Made by a program: the position numbers and the translations under genes. The notes below the pieces were generated by a model. It was not told the origin of the DNA. It saw only the letters and a list, made by a program, of their open reading frames with translations, and searched no databases. From contig JAPOJQ010000001.1 in NCBI GenBank assembly GCA_029978335.1, forward strand, positions 1 through 64,000: a stretch of DNA of 64,000 nucleotides. Direction: 5' to 3'. Numbering within the stretch: position 1 is the stretch's first letter; every line of letters starts with the position of its first letter. The DNA is from Actinomycetota bacterium (GTDB lineage Bacteria; Actinomycetota; Acidimicrobiia; Acidimicrobiales; Ilumatobacteraceae). Of this stretch, positions 11,622 to 20,862 are shown in pieces.

Positions 11622-12080
11622 GTGGAGATCACCGTCACCATCAACGGAAAGGCGCACACCGCCGACGTCGAGCCACGACAGCTGCTCGTGCAGTTCATTC
11701 GCGAGACGGTCGGCCTGACCGGAACGAACATCGGCTGCGACACGTCCTCGTGTGGCGCATGTTCTATTCATCTCGATGGCGAAGCCGTCAAGAGTTGCAC
11801 CTTGCTTGCTGTCCAAGCTGACGGGCACTCGGTCACGACCATCGAAGGCATGGCATCAGCTGATGGCACGCTGCATCCAATGCAGCAGGCCTTCATGGAG
11901 AACCACGGCCTGCAGTGCGGCTATTGCACACCGGGCATGGTGATGGCAGCGACCAGCCTGCTGAAAGAAAACCCGAATCCGACCGAAGAAGAAGTGCGCA
12001 TCGGCCTTGAGGGGAACCTTTGCCGCTGCACCGGCTACCACAACATCGTGCAGTCCGTGCTGGCCTGCGCCAAGGGCTGA
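11622..12080 (+). CDS. coxS: Form II CO dehydrogenase-like small subunit, [2Fe-2S] protein
   Basis: Electron-transfer subunit carrying two [2Fe-2S] clusters. The plant-ferredoxin-type cluster uses Cys39, Cys44, Cys47 and Cys59 ([10 protein letters not shown]); the distal helical cluster uses Cys99, Cys102, Cys134 and Cys136 (CGYC, CRC). Length (152) is normal for CoxS. GTG at 11622 is preceded by AGGGGG, a good ribosome site. It is first in a coxS-coxL-coxM order, the form II arrangement (form I is usually M-S-L). Confidence 0.95.
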   Translation: MEITVTINGKAHTADVEPRQLLVQFIRETVGLTGTNIGCDTSSCGACSIHLDGEAVKSCTLLAVQADGHSVTTIEGMASADGTLHPMQQAFMENHGLQCGYCTPGMVMAATSLLKENPNPTEEEVRIGLEGNLCRCTGYHNIVQSVLACAKG

Positions 12081-12139
12081 CACGCCCACACAACGACATA
12101 CATCAACGACACACATCGAGAGAACTGGGGGGTTCCACG

Positions 12140-14527
12140 ATGACGATGACCGATCAGCCAACGGGGGTGCTGGGTTCGCGGATGTTGCGACGCGAGGACC
12201 CGGCGCTCCTCACCGGCGAGGCGCGTTACACCGCCGACATCGCGGTGCCAGGAGCACTACACCTCGCACTAGTCCGTAGTCCGTACGCACGGGCAAAGAT
12301 CGTCTCGATCGATACGAGTGCGGCGGCAGCGATGCCCGGCGTTCGAGCCGTGTACACGGGTGCAGAACTCGCTGACATGTGGGCAGGGCCAATGCCATGC
12401 GCCTGGCCCGTCACCGAGGACATGAAGAATCCGACGCACTTCCCGCTTGCCGTGAGTCAAGCGAACTACGTCGGCGACGGCGTCGCCTGCGTGATCGCGG
12501 AGACCGCCGAGGCTGCTCGTGATGCGGTCGAGGCGGTCATGGTCGAGTACCAGCCGCTCGAGGCAGTGGTCGATCTTGAGGATGCGCTGTCAGATCGCGT
12601 TGTGATCCATGATGAAATCGGCACGAATCGCTCATATACGTGGGATCTCAAAATCGAGGACACTGAAGGGGCCTGCGATGCGGCATTCGCCGCAGCCGCC
12701 TACAAGGTGAAGGAGCGCTACATCCAACAGCGGCTCATTCCGGCCGCCATGGAACCCCGGGCGGTGCTCGCCGTACCGCAGCCCTTTGGCGGCGATATGA
12801 CGCTGTACTCGGCAACGCAGGTGCCGCACATCTTGAAGGTGATGACCGCGCTCACACTTGGCATCCCTGAACACCAACTTCGCGTCATCGCTCCTGCCGT
12901 CGGCGGCGGCTTTGGGTCGAAGCTCAACGTGTATGCAGAGGAACTGTTGTGCGTCGGTCTCGCACGCCGGCACGGCGTGGCGGTGCGATGGACTGAGACG
13001 CGCTCAGAGGGTTGCCAAGCAACCATTCATGGCCGGGGTCAGATCCAGGACATCGAATTGGCAGCGGATGCTGATGGCCGGCTCACCGGACTCCGCGTTC
13101 GGCTCATTGGCGACATGGGTGCCTACCTTCAACTCGTCACCCCAGGCGTGCCGCTGCTCGGAGCATTCCTCTACGCCGGTGTGTATGAACTGCCGAAGGC
13201 ATTCGACTTCTCGTGCACTTCAGTGTTCACCAACATGACGCCGACCGATGCGTATCGAGGGGCAGGCCGACCAGAGGCCACCTACGCGATTGAACGGGCG
13301 ATGGACTCGTTGGCCTATCAGATCGGCATCGACCCACTCGAATTGCGCCGTCGAAACTTCATCCCCGTCGACAAGTTCCCGTACGAGGCCTACACCGGAC
13401 TTGTGTATGACTCGGGCAACCATGACGGTGCCGCCACGCTTGCCGCTGACATGGTGGGCTACGACGAACTTCGGGCCCGACAGGCCCAGCAGAACGTTCC
13501 CGGTTCGACCAAGCGGCTCGGCATTGGCCTCTCGACCTACTTTGAGATGTGCGGCCTCGCACCATCGCGCGTGCTGGCATCGCTCAACTACGGGGCCGGC
13601 GGATGGGAGGCAGCCACGGTTCGAGTGTTGCCAACCAACAAAGTCCAAGTGGTTACGGGCACCTCACCCCACGGACAAGGTCATGAGACTGCCTGGTCCA
13701 TGATCGTCGCCGAAAAGCTCGGCATCAGCCCCGACGACGTTGACGTGCTGCACTCCGATACGGCAATCGCGCCGCTCGGTCTTGACACCTACGGGTCCCG
13801 TTCGCTCTCGGTTGGCGGCGTGGCCATTGCGATGACGTGCGACAAAGTGATCGACAAGGCGCGACAGATTGCGGCACACCTGCTCGAGGCCAATCCCGAC
13901 GACCTCGAATTCACCGGTGGTGAATTTCGAGTAGCCGGATCGCCAGATCGCACGATGCCACTTGCAGCGATCGCCTTCGAGGCATTCACGGCTCACAACC
14001 TTCCCGACGGCATGGAGCCAAACCTTGAGGCCCACACCACGTATGACCCACCGAACTTTTCGTGGCCATTCGGCACGCATATCTGCGTGGTCGAAGTCGA
14101 CACGGAAACCGGCGAGGTCGAGGTCATCAAGTACGTCGCCGTCGACGACTGTGGCAATCAGGTCAACCCTCTGATCGTCGATGGCCAAGTACACGGTGGG
14201 GTCATCCAAGGCCTCGCTCAAGCACTGTTTGAAGAAGCGGTGTACGACGCTGATGGCAACCTTCGAACCTCAACCTTGGCCGAGTACCTCGTGCCGGCGG
14301 CGAGCGACGTGCCTCCGGTCATCACCGGCCATACGGTGACGCCATCACCCACAAACCAATTGGGTGTCAAGGGTGTTGGCGAGGCTGGAACCATCGCTGC
14401 AACGCCTGCCGTGATCAATGCCGTCGTTGATGCGCTGTCGGGTCTCGGCGTTCGAAATGTGCCAATGCCAGCCAGCCCGAATACTGTCTGGTCCATCATC
14501 AACGCAGCTCAAGGAGGCTCGCAATGA
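12140..14527 (+). CDS. coxL: Form II CO dehydrogenase-like large (molybdenum) subunit
   Basis: Catalytic subunit of the xanthine oxidase family, 795 residues. AYRGAGR (371-377) marks the form II/BMS group, whose physiological substrate is uncertain. GGGFGSK, TSPHGQGHETAW and the catalytic Glu (GVGEAGT, E748) are intact. ATG 12140 is preferred to longer in-frame starts because a run of six G lies 7 bases before it and the CoxL N-terminal consensus (LGSRMLRREDPALLTG) begins just after it. It overlaps coxM by 4 bases and is paralogous to the solitary gene at 4575. Confidence 0.95.
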   Translation: MTMTDQPTGVLGSRMLRREDPALLTGEARYTADIAVPGALHLALVRSPYARAKIVSIDTSAAAAMPGVRAVYTGAELADMWAGPMPCAWPVTEDMKNPTHFPLAVSQANYVGDGVACVIAETAEAARDAVEAVMVEYQPLEAVVDLEDALSDRVVIHDEIGTNRSYTWDLKIEDTEGACDAAFAAAAYKVKERYIQQRLIPAAMEPRAVLAVPQPFGGDMTLYSATQVPHILKVMTALTLGIPEHQLRVIAPAVGGGFGSKLNVYAEELLCVGLARRHGVAVRWTETRSEGCQATIHGRGQIQDIELAADADGRLTGLRVRLIGDMGAYLQLVTPGVPLLGAFLYAGVYELPKAFDFSCTSVFTNMTPTDAYRGAGRPEATYAIERAMDSLAYQIGIDPLELRRRNFIPVDKFPYEAYTGLVYDSGNHDGAATLAADMVGYDELRARQAQQNVPGSTKRLGIGLSTYFEMCGLAPSRVLASLNYGAGGWEAATVRVLPTNKVQVVTGTSPHGQGHETAWSMIVAEKLGISPDDVDVLHSDTAIAPLGLDTYGSRSLSVGGVAIAMTCDKVIDKARQIAAHLLEANPDDLEFTGGEFRVAGSPDRTMPLAAIAFEAFTAHNLPDGMEPNLEAHTTYDPPNFSWPFGTHICVVEVDTETGEVEVIKYVAVDDCGNQVNPLIVDGQVHGGVIQGLAQALFEEAVYDADGNLRTSTLAEYLVPAASDVPPVITGHTVTPSPTNQLGVKGVGEAGTIAATPAVINAVVDALSGLGVRNVPMPASPNTVWSIINAAQGGSQ

Positions 14528-15348
14528 TTCCTGCCGCATTCGACTACGTCCGGGCCTCCTCGGCCGAGGAAGCCATCAGCCTCATCGGTCAGTATGGCGA
14601 CGAGGCAAAGTTCCTCGCCGGCGGGCACAGCCTCATCCCGTTGATGAAGTTGCGGCTTGCGCAGCCCACGGTGCTCATCGACATCGGGCGCGTCAGCGAC
14701 CTGTCCTACATCCGCGACGCCGGCGAGCACATCGCGATTGGTGCGCTCACCCGCCACATGGATGTCGAGAACTCGAGTGTGCTGCGCGAACACGTTCCAC
14801 TGCTCGCCCATGCCACGTCACACGTCGGCGACCCGCAGGTTCGCCATCGTGGCACCATCGGTGGTTCCCTGGCCCATGCCGATCCTGCCTCCGACTTGCC
14901 GGCGACCACCTTGGCGCTCGGAGCGACGTACGTCGTGACCGGGCCGAACGGCTCGCGAGAGGTCGCAGCCGCTGACTTTTACCAGGGCTACCTCACCTCG
15001 ACGCTCGCCGCCGATGAGATGCTGACCGAGATCCGTGTGCCAAAGATGAAGGGCGCCGGGTGGAGCTTCCAGAAGTTCAACCGTCGAGCCCAAGACTGGG
15101 CCATCGTCGGTGTGGCTGCATGGCGTCGTGGTAACGAGTCGGGCGTCGGACTGGTCAACATGTCATCGGTGCCGGTGCTCGCTACTTCGGTGTCGGCCGC
15201 ATTGGCATCGGGTGCATCAATCGACGACGCAGCGGCCCAAGCCGCAGACGAGGCCGACCCACAGGCCGACCTCAATGCTTCGGTCGAGTACCGCCAACAC
15301 CTCGCACGGGTTCTCACCCGGCGGGCGCTGACCGACGCCTCGAGCTGA
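14524..15348 (+). CDS. coxM: Form II CO dehydrogenase-like medium subunit, FAD-binding
   Basis: FAD-binding subunit (274 residues), which accepts electrons from the CoxS clusters. FAD-contact motifs AGGHSLIPLMKLR (around 38-50) and TIGGSLAHADPASDLP (around 116-131) are intact, with the CO_deh_flav_C domain after residue 170. It completes the S-L-M set, with coxS 59 bases upstream of coxL and coxL/coxM overlapping, so the three subunits should be made together. Confidence 0.95.
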   Translation: MIPAAFDYVRASSAEEAISLIGQYGDEAKFLAGGHSLIPLMKLRLAQPTVLIDIGRVSDLSYIRDAGEHIAIGALTRHMDVENSSVLREHVPLLAHATSHVGDPQVRHRGTIGGSLAHADPASDLPATTLALGATYVVTGPNGSREVAAADFYQGYLTSTLAADEMLTEIRVPKMKGAGWSFQKFNRRAQDWAIVGVAAWRRGNESGVGLVNMSSVPVLATSVSAALASGASIDDAAAQAADEADPQADLNASVEYRQHLARVLTRRALTDASS

Positions 15349-15407
15349 ACGCGGATACCGACATCGCGCCTCCTCGTCGGCGTACACTCGTCGACGGGTG
15401 ATAGCCG

Positions 15408-16835
15408 ATGTCGATCGACGACAACACGGTTGATCAGTTCCATCTGGACGCGATCGCCGATGCAGAACACGTTCCGTACTGGCTCGATGGCGCCGATGCA
15501 CCCGAGACCAATCCCACGTTGGTGCGCACCGAGAGTTGCGACCTCTGCGTGATCGGCGGGGGCTACACCGGACTGTGGACCGCGATCATCGCCAAAGAGC
15601 GTGACCCCTCCCGTGACGTCGTCCTCATCGAGGCCCATGCCATCGGCAGCGCCGCATCGGGTCGCAACGGCGGCTTCATGGATGCGAGCCTCACCCATGG
15701 CATCTCGAATGCCTTTCGACACTTCCCCGATGACGTTGAAGTGCTTGAAGAACTGGGGATGCGCAACCTGGACGAGATCGAGACGACCCTGCGCCGATAC
15801 GGCATCGAATGCGACTACCAGCGCACCGGCGTCATTGAAGTGGTGGCGCAATCGCATCCGGGAAGCTATGAAAAAGAGCTCCACGACGAGTACGCCCTTA
15901 TGGAACGTCTCGGGCACGAGGTGACGTGGCTCGATCAGGAGCAGATGCGCGCCGAGGTTGCTTCTCCGACGTACACCGGTGGGCTCTGGGACCGAAACGG
16001 CTCGGCGCTCGTCGACCCAGCACGCCTGGTCTGGGGACTGAAAGCAGTTGCTGAACGGCTCGGCGTCCGGATCTACGAAGACACGAAGGCAACCGAACTT
16101 GAACGTGACGGCATCGGCGTGATCGTGGCAACGCCGCTCGGCAACGTCAGAGCGGGCCGTGTCGCACTTGCGACCAATGCCTTCAAGCCACTGCTGAAGC
16201 GGATCAGCAACTACATCGCACCCGTCTACGACTACTGCATGATTACCGAGCCGTTGACCGACGAACAGATGGCCAGCATTGGCTGGGCCAATCGTCAAGG
16301 GCTCTCCGACAACGCCAACCAATTCCACTACTACCGACTCACGTCTGACAATCGAATTCTTTGGGGCGGCTATGACGCCATCTACTACTGGGGTGGCAAG
16401 GTGTCGTCGGAACTCGAAAGTCGGCCCGAGTCGTGGGCGACGCTCAGCGCCCACTTCTTCCAAACATTCCCGCAGTTACGAGGGGTCCAATTCAGCCACA
16501 TGTGGGGTGGAGCAATCGACACCTCAAGCCGTTTCACCGTGTTCTGGGGACGAGCGCTCGGCGGCCGAGTGTCGTACGCACTCGGCTACACGGGACTCGG
16601 TGTTGCCGCTTCGCGGTTCGGTGCTGCGACCATGCTCGACCTGCTGTACGGCCGGCGATCGGTTGCCACGCAAACCTCGCTCGTTCGCGAAAAGCCATGG
16701 CCATTCCCACCCGAGCCATTCAGATTCCTCGGGATCCAAGCAACCCGTTGGTCGCTCGACCGAGAGGATCGGACGGGCCGACGCAACCTGTGGTTGCGTG
16801 GCCTCGACCGTGTGGGACTCGGCTTCGACTCCTGA
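15408..16835 (+). CDS. FAD-dependent oxidoreductase, DAO/DadA family
   Basis: Flavoprotein oxidase/dehydrogenase of the D-amino-acid/gamma-glutamylputrescine oxidase family, 475 residues. The dinucleotide fold CVIGGGYTGLWTA (around residues 45-57), the acidic ribose contact LIEAHAIG (around 73) and SGRNGGFMDA (around 84), plus the C-terminal GYTGLGVAASRFGA FAD motif (around 391), are all present. It lies between coxM and coxD in the same orientation. A TACACT box at 15383-15388 could give it a separate promoter. The substrate is unknown; amine or amino-acid oxidation is an inference from the family. Confidence 0.88.
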   Translation: MSIDDNTVDQFHLDAIADAEHVPYWLDGADAPETNPTLVRTESCDLCVIGGGYTGLWTAIIAKERDPSRDVVLIEAHAIGSAASGRNGGFMDASLTHGISNAFRHFPDDVEVLEELGMRNLDEIETTLRRYGIECDYQRTGVIEVVAQSHPGSYEKELHDEYALMERLGHEVTWLDQEQMRAEVASPTYTGGLWDRNGSALVDPARLVWGLKAVAERLGVRIYEDTKATELERDGIGVIVATPLGNVRAGRVALATNAFKPLLKRISNYIAPVYDYCMITEPLTDEQMASIGWANRQGLSDNANQFHYYRLTSDNRILWGGYDAIYYWGGKVSSELESRPESWATLSAHFFQTFPQLRGVQFSHMWGGAIDTSSRFTVFWGRALGGRVSYALGYTGLGVAASRFGAATMLDLLYGRRSVATQTSLVREKPWPFPPEPFRFLGIQATRWSLDREDRTGRRNLWLRGLDRVGLGFDS

Positions 16836-16865
16836 GCAACGAGCGACCCATTGACGCCCGAGGGG

Positions 16866-16871
16866 TAACCT
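16866..16871 (+). promoter_or_regulatory. -10 box TAACCT (leaderless) of coxD
   Basis: Ends 7 bases before the coxD GTG, so the maturation genes can be transcribed apart from coxSLM. Confidence 0.6.
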
Positions 16872-16878
16872 CACCGGG

Positions 16879-17772
16879 GTGACACCTGAGTCCGTTCAGT
16901 CTGCGCTCGCCGAACATGGCTATCTCGCCGATCGCGGCCTCTCGACGGCGCTCATGCTGGCGATCGATCTTCGACGCCCGCTCCTTCTCGAAGGCGACCC
17001 CGGTGTCGGCAAAACCGAATTGGCGAAAGTCATCGCTCAATGGACGGGCGGCGAACTGATCCGCCTGCAGTGTTACGAAGGCATCGATGTCGCCCAAGCC
17101 GTCTACGACTGGGACTACACACGTCAACTACTGCACCTTCGAGCGAGTGAAGCTGCTGGTTCAGCGAATGGACGGTCAACGTCTGACCTCGAAGCCGAGT
17201 TGTACGACGAACGCTTTCTCATTCGTCGTGCCATTTTGCGAGCCGTCACCCCCGTCGACGGACCTCCTCCGGTGTTGCTCATCGACGAAATCGACCGAGC
17301 CGATGACGAGTTTGAGGCCTACCTCCTCGAAGTGTTGTCGGACTTCCAGGTCACGGTGCCCGAACTTGGCGTGATCCGAACGGAGCGGCCTCCGGTCGTC
17401 ATCCTCACGTCCAACCGAACGCGTGATGTTCACGATGCGCTCAAGCGACGCTGCTTGTACCACTGGGTGGAGCATCCCTCGCTTGAACGCGAGGTTGACA
17501 TCGTGCGCCTTCGGGTCCCTGGGATCGCACCGGCCCTCGCCCGCAGTATCGCTGCTGCGGTGTCCGAACTGCGATCGATGGACCTGTACAAGCCACCGGG
17601 GATCGCCGAGACGATCGACTGGGCGACGGCACTGCAGCGACTGGGCATCGATGTGATCGAACCTGAATCGATGAAGGCGACGCTCGGAACCGTCGTCAAA
17701 TATCGAGAAGACACCGACAAGGTCGAAGTTCACGGACTCGGCGCAATCGCCGAACGGGCACAACTGCGATGA
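16879..17772 (+). CDS. coxD: MoxR-type AAA+ ATPase, CoxD-like
   Basis: Cytosolic AAA+ chaperone. CoxD is known to help build the Mo/Cu active site in CO dehydrogenase systems. Walker A GDPGVGKTE (around 40-48), Walker B LLIDEIDRAD (around 133), sensor TSNRTRD (around 177) and arginine-finger context RRCLYHW are intact. The GTG start is 7 bases after TAACCT, so coxD and the genes behind it probably have their own leaderless promoter. It overlaps coxE by 4 bases. Confidence 0.92.
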   Translation: MTPESVQSALAEHGYLADRGLSTALMLAIDLRRPLLLEGDPGVGKTELAKVIAQWTGGELIRLQCYEGIDVAQAVYDWDYTRQLLHLRASEAAGSANGRSTSDLEAELYDERFLIRRAILRAVTPVDGPPPVLLIDEIDRADDEFEAYLLEVLSDFQVTVPELGVIRTERPPVVILTSNRTRDVHDALKRRCLYHWVEHPSLEREVDIVRLRVPGIAPALARSIAAAVSELRSMDLYKPPGIAETIDWATALQRLGIDVIEPESMKATLGTVVKYREDTDKVEVHGLGAIAERAQLR

Positions 17773-18965
17773 ACCAAGGGAGCACGCTCCCCGCCGAACC
17801 GCTCCTCGGGTTCGTTCGTGCGCTTCGCCTCGCTGGGCTCGCCGTTCCAACCAGTTGCGCCATCAATTTCGCTGAGGCGCTCGGCCGACTCGATATTCGA
17901 CGCCGTGACGACGTGTATTGGGCCGGTCGAACGACACTCGTTCGACGTCCCGAAGACCTCAACACCTACGACACGGTATTCGCCACGTTTTGGGAGTCGG
18001 CCGCGCCAGCACCAGCATCGGCTGCGGCAACCGACTACCTCACACTGGTCGTCGATAGCGACGATGACGACTCGACATCTGACAACGACGGCGACGCCGA
18101 CGACGAGACCGCTGGCGACTCCATCGAGTTGCGGTTCTCAGCAGCGGAGATGCTGCGTCACAAGGACTTCGCTGAGTGGACCGACGCTGAACTCGCCGAA
18201 TCGCGCCGGATCATGGGCCGATTGCGCCTCAGCGGCGAGCCCCAACATTCACTTCGCCACCGGCCGACCGGGCGACGCGGTGAGCGCCCCGACCTGCGTC
18301 GAACGGTCCGAGCTGCAATGGCATCTGAAGGTGAGCCGATCCGACGACAGTGGCGATCGCCGGCCATCAAGCCACGGCGCCTCGTGCTGATCCTCGATGT
18401 GAGCGGATCGATGGAACCGTACGCGCGGGCACTGATTCGCTTTGCTCACGCTGCAGTGATTGGACGCCAGCGCGTCGAGGTATTTGCGCTCGGCACCCGG
18501 CTCACACGTATCACTCGAGAACTTCAGCGTCGAGATGTCGACGACGCCGTCAGCCACGCCGCAGCGCGGGTCGTTGACTGGAGTGGGGGCACCCGAATCG
18601 GGGAAGGGCTGCGAACGTTCAACGACCGTTGGGGTCAGCGCGGCACCGCCCGCGGCGCGGTGGTCGTGGTGTTGTCCGATGGCTGGGACCGTGGGGATCC
18701 GGAGGCACTCGCCACCCAAATGGCGCGCCTTGGCCGACTCGCCCATCGCATCGTCTGGGTCAACCCGCTCAAGGTCACGCCGGGCTACGCACCCCTTGCC
18801 CGCGGAATGGCTGCGGCACTGCCCTATGTTGACGACTTCATTGAAGGCCACAACATCAATGCGCTCGAAGAACTTGCTGCGATCGTTGGGGCATCGTCGC
18901 CATTGCGGCGACACACTGAGCAGACTGGCCATCGAACCGGTTCGGCAATGCAGGAGGCGTCGTGA
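17769..18965 (+). CDS. coxE: VWA domain protein, CoxE-like
   Basis: Partner of the MoxR ATPase in cofactor insertion. The N-terminal half is helical with a very acidic insert (DSDDDDSTSDNDGDADDE, around 97-114); the C-terminal half is a von Willebrand A domain with MIDAS DVSGSMEPY (around 211), a threonine site SGGTRIGEG (around 275) and LSDGWDRGD (around 301). About 398 residues, normal for the CoxE family. It is coupled by 4-base overlaps to coxD and to the XdhC-like gene. Confidence 0.92.
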   Translation: MNQGSTLPAEPLLGFVRALRLAGLAVPTSCAINFAEALGRLDIRRRDDVYWAGRTTLVRRPEDLNTYDTVFATFWESAAPAPASAAATDYLTLVVDSDDDDSTSDNDGDADDETAGDSIELRFSAAEMLRHKDFAEWTDAELAESRRIMGRLRLSGEPQHSLRHRPTGRRGERPDLRRTVRAAMASEGEPIRRQWRSPAIKPRRLVLILDVSGSMEPYARALIRFAHAAVIGRQRVEVFALGTRLTRITRELQRRDVDDAVSHAAARVVDWSGGTRIGEGLRTFNDRWGQRGTARGAVVVVLSDGWDRGDPEALATQMARLGRLAHRIVWVNPLKVTPGYAPLARGMAAALPYVDDFIEGHNINALEELAAIVGASSPLRRHTEQTGHRTGSAMQEAS

Positions 18966-19279
18966 GAGAACTACTCGATGATCTAGAGCGCTGGCAACGC
19001 TCTTCGACCCGGGTCGCGATCGCCCGCGTCGTCGATGTCGAGGGATCGGGCCCGCGCGGTCCTGGCGCTGCGATGGCAGTGAGCATCGACGGTGAGGTTG
19101 TGGGCAGCGTGAGCGGTGGATGTGTCGAAGGAGCCGTCGTCACCGAGGCCCTTGCCCTGCTCAACGGCGACCGCGAGCCCGGGCTCGTGACCTTCGGGTA
19201 TAGCGACGATGAAGCATTTGCAGTCGGTCTGACCTGCGGTGGCACGATCCGCCTCTTCATTGAGGAGTTCAACTGGTGA
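18962..19279 (+). CDS. XdhC/CoxI N-terminal domain protein
   Basis: A 105-residue protein that is only the XdhC_CoxI domain, which in full-length XdhC helps hold and insert sulfurated Mo cofactor. GSGPRGPGAAM, SVSGGCVEGAVV and LTCGGTIRLFIEE match the family. In many actinobacteria this domain begins a single protein of about 380 residues; here it ends at TGA 19277-19279 and the rest is the next ORF, in a GTGA overlap. Either a natural fission or a frameshift in the sequence. Confidence 0.85.
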   Translation: MRELLDDLERWQRSSTRVAIARVVDVEGSGPRGPGAAMAVSIDGEVVGSVSGGCVEGAVVTEALALLNGDREPGLVTFGYSDDEAFAVGLTCGGTIRLFIEEFNW

Positions 19280-20079
19280 CGCTGTCACAACGACTCGCCA
19301 CCGCTCTTCGTGAAGGTGTGCCCATCGCCCTGGCGACCGTGATCGAGGGACCCGGCGTTGGCCGTCACTTACTGATCGATCCGCATGGTGATCCGGAGGG
19401 CTCCCTTGGCCATCCCGACCTCGACCGTGTGGTGCATCGAGACGGCATTGCTGAACTCGAAGCCGGACGTTCAGGGGTTCGCACCTACGGCCCCGAAGGC
19501 CAGACCACACCCGAAGACCTGATCGATACGCCACAGGTCAAGGTGTTCGTTGAAAGTTGGGCTCCGCCACCTCAGATGTGGATCTTCGGTGCTGTTGACT
19601 TCACCGCGGCGCTCGCGCGCGTCGCCAAGGTGCTTGGCTATCGGGTCATCGTGTGCGATGCACGAGAGATTTTCGCCACCGGACGCCGCTTCCCGATGGC
19701 CGATGAGGTGCGTGTCTCGTGGCCTTCGCCGCTGTTCGCGGAACGTGGTGGCGAACTCGGTCCACGCGACGCGGTGTGCATTCTGACCCATGATCCGAAG
19801 TTCGATGTTCCAGCGGTGCAGGGCGCGCTCGCCACTCGCGCTGGCTACATCGGTGTGATGGGGAGTCGCACCACCCATGCCCGCCGCGTGGAACGCCTCG
19901 CCGAGGCCGGCATCACCAACGTGGCCGATCTCAATCGACTCATGTCGCCGATCGGGCTTGATCTCGGTGCTCGAACACCGGAGGAAACCGCGATCTCAAT
20001 CTGCGCAGAGATCATTGCGGCTCGAACCGGCCGTGGGGCTCGGTCGCTCCGAGACGGATCAGGGCCGATCCATCCCTGA
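19276..20079 (+). CDS. XdhC family protein, C-terminal part with Rossmann domain
   Basis: 267 residues. The first 100 or so (ALATVIEGPGVGRHLLI, GSLGHPDLD, GRSGVRTYG) match the middle of long XdhC/CoxI proteins, and the rest is the XdhC Rossmann domain (MWIFGAVDFTAALARVAKVLGY, ILTHDPKFDVPA, YIGVMGSRTTHARR). It is the expected partner of the preceding 105-residue domain. The role is Mo-cofactor handling for the Cox enzymes. It ends 4 bases from the convergent NlpC/P60 gene. Confidence 0.88.
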   Translation: MTLSQRLATALREGVPIALATVIEGPGVGRHLLIDPHGDPEGSLGHPDLDRVVHRDGIAELEAGRSGVRTYGPEGQTTPEDLIDTPQVKVFVESWAPPPQMWIFGAVDFTAALARVAKVLGYRVIVCDAREIFATGRRFPMADEVRVSWPSPLFAERGGELGPRDAVCILTHDPKFDVPAVQGALATRAGYIGVMGSRTTHARRVERLAEAGITNVADLNRLMSPIGLDLGARTPEETAISICAEIIAARTGRGARSLRDGSGPIHP

Positions 20080-20083
20080 CGAG

Positions 20084-20731
20084 TTACGGGGTCGGATCAG
20101 CGAATCGGACCCAACTCGCCCGGCGATCCGAGAGCACCATGTACTCAACGGTCCGACCGCGCGTCGGGCTGTGCACGATGGCGTCGCCGACGCCGAGATA
20201 GAGCATCACGTGTCCTGGGTACCAGACGAGATCGCCGGCATGGGCGTCGTCGTGAGACACCTCGGTCGCCGCTGCGAATTGGTTACGGCTCGAACGCTCA
20301 AGTTCGACATCGGCTTGCGACCACGCATAGCGCGTGAGCCCCGAGCAATCGAACGCCTCTCCGGGGGCTGAGGCATACCTGCGGTAGGTCACTCCAAGTT
20401 GTCCGAGCGCTGCGAGTACGGCCGTCTGTCCATCGAGGTCAGCAACGGCCCACGCATCGACCATCTCGACGGGATCGAGCCCGAGGGTGCGGGCAACAAC
20501 CGCTGCCACTGCATCTCGGTTATCAAGATAGGTGAGATAGGCAGCGGTATCCCCTTCGCTTTCCCATCGCTCAAGTGCATCGAGTGCCGCGTGTGCCCCC
20601 GACGTGACGTCAACCTGTTCGGACACTGGCTCGCCTGCAGCGGCTGCATGCGACACACCGATACCGGCACTGACGAGGATCATCGTCACGATGCCAGCAA
20701 GGCGGAGCGAGGGTCGGCGAGAACGGTCCAT
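20084..20731 (-). CDS. Secreted NlpC/P60 peptidoglycan endopeptidase
   Basis: Cell-wall hydrolase exported through Sec. The N-terminus has basic residues, a hydrophobic core (LAGIVTMILVSAGIGVS) and an AAAAG cleavage region (around 30-34). The C-terminal NlpC/P60 domain carries the catalytic Cys in AFDCSGLTRY (around 127) and the His in PGHVMLYLG (around 174). It is on the opposite strand inside the cox maturation cluster, with no evident link to it. A likely promoter is TTGATT/TAGATT (20792-20797 and 20768-20773, 18-base spacer). Confidence 0.9.
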   Translation of the reverse strand: MDRSRRPSLRLAGIVTMILVSAGIGVSHAAAAGEPVSEQVDVTSGAHAALDALERWESEGDTAAYLTYLDNRDAVAAVVARTLGLDPVEMVDAWAVADLDGQTAVLAALGQLGVTYRRYASAPGEAFDCSGLTRYAWSQADVELERSSRNQFAAATEVSHDDAHAGDLVWYPGHVMLYLGVGDAIVHSPTRGRTVEYMVLSDRRASWVRFADPTP

Positions 20732-20767
20732 AGGTGGCCTCAGAGGCGTCGACAGATCGACGTGACG

Positions 20768-20797
20768 AATCTACCGTCATGATTTCGTAACAATCAA
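20768..20797 (-). promoter_or_regulatory. Probable sigma-70-type promoter of the NlpC/P60 gene
   Basis: Reading the minus strand, TTGATT (20797-20792), an 18-base spacer and TAGATT (20773-20768). This is one of few promoters here with a recognisable -35. It gives a leader of about 30 bases. Confidence 0.45.
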
Positions 20798-20862
20798 CGC
20801 GACCGACACAGATCCGTCATCGATCCGTCATCTTCTGTCGTCGTTATTCACCCGACCGTGAA

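Noticed and set aside
14988-16463. Minus-strand ORF of 491 codons over coxM and the flavoprotein
   Set aside because: Shadow frame of two genes with intact cofactor-binding motifs; no domain of its own.
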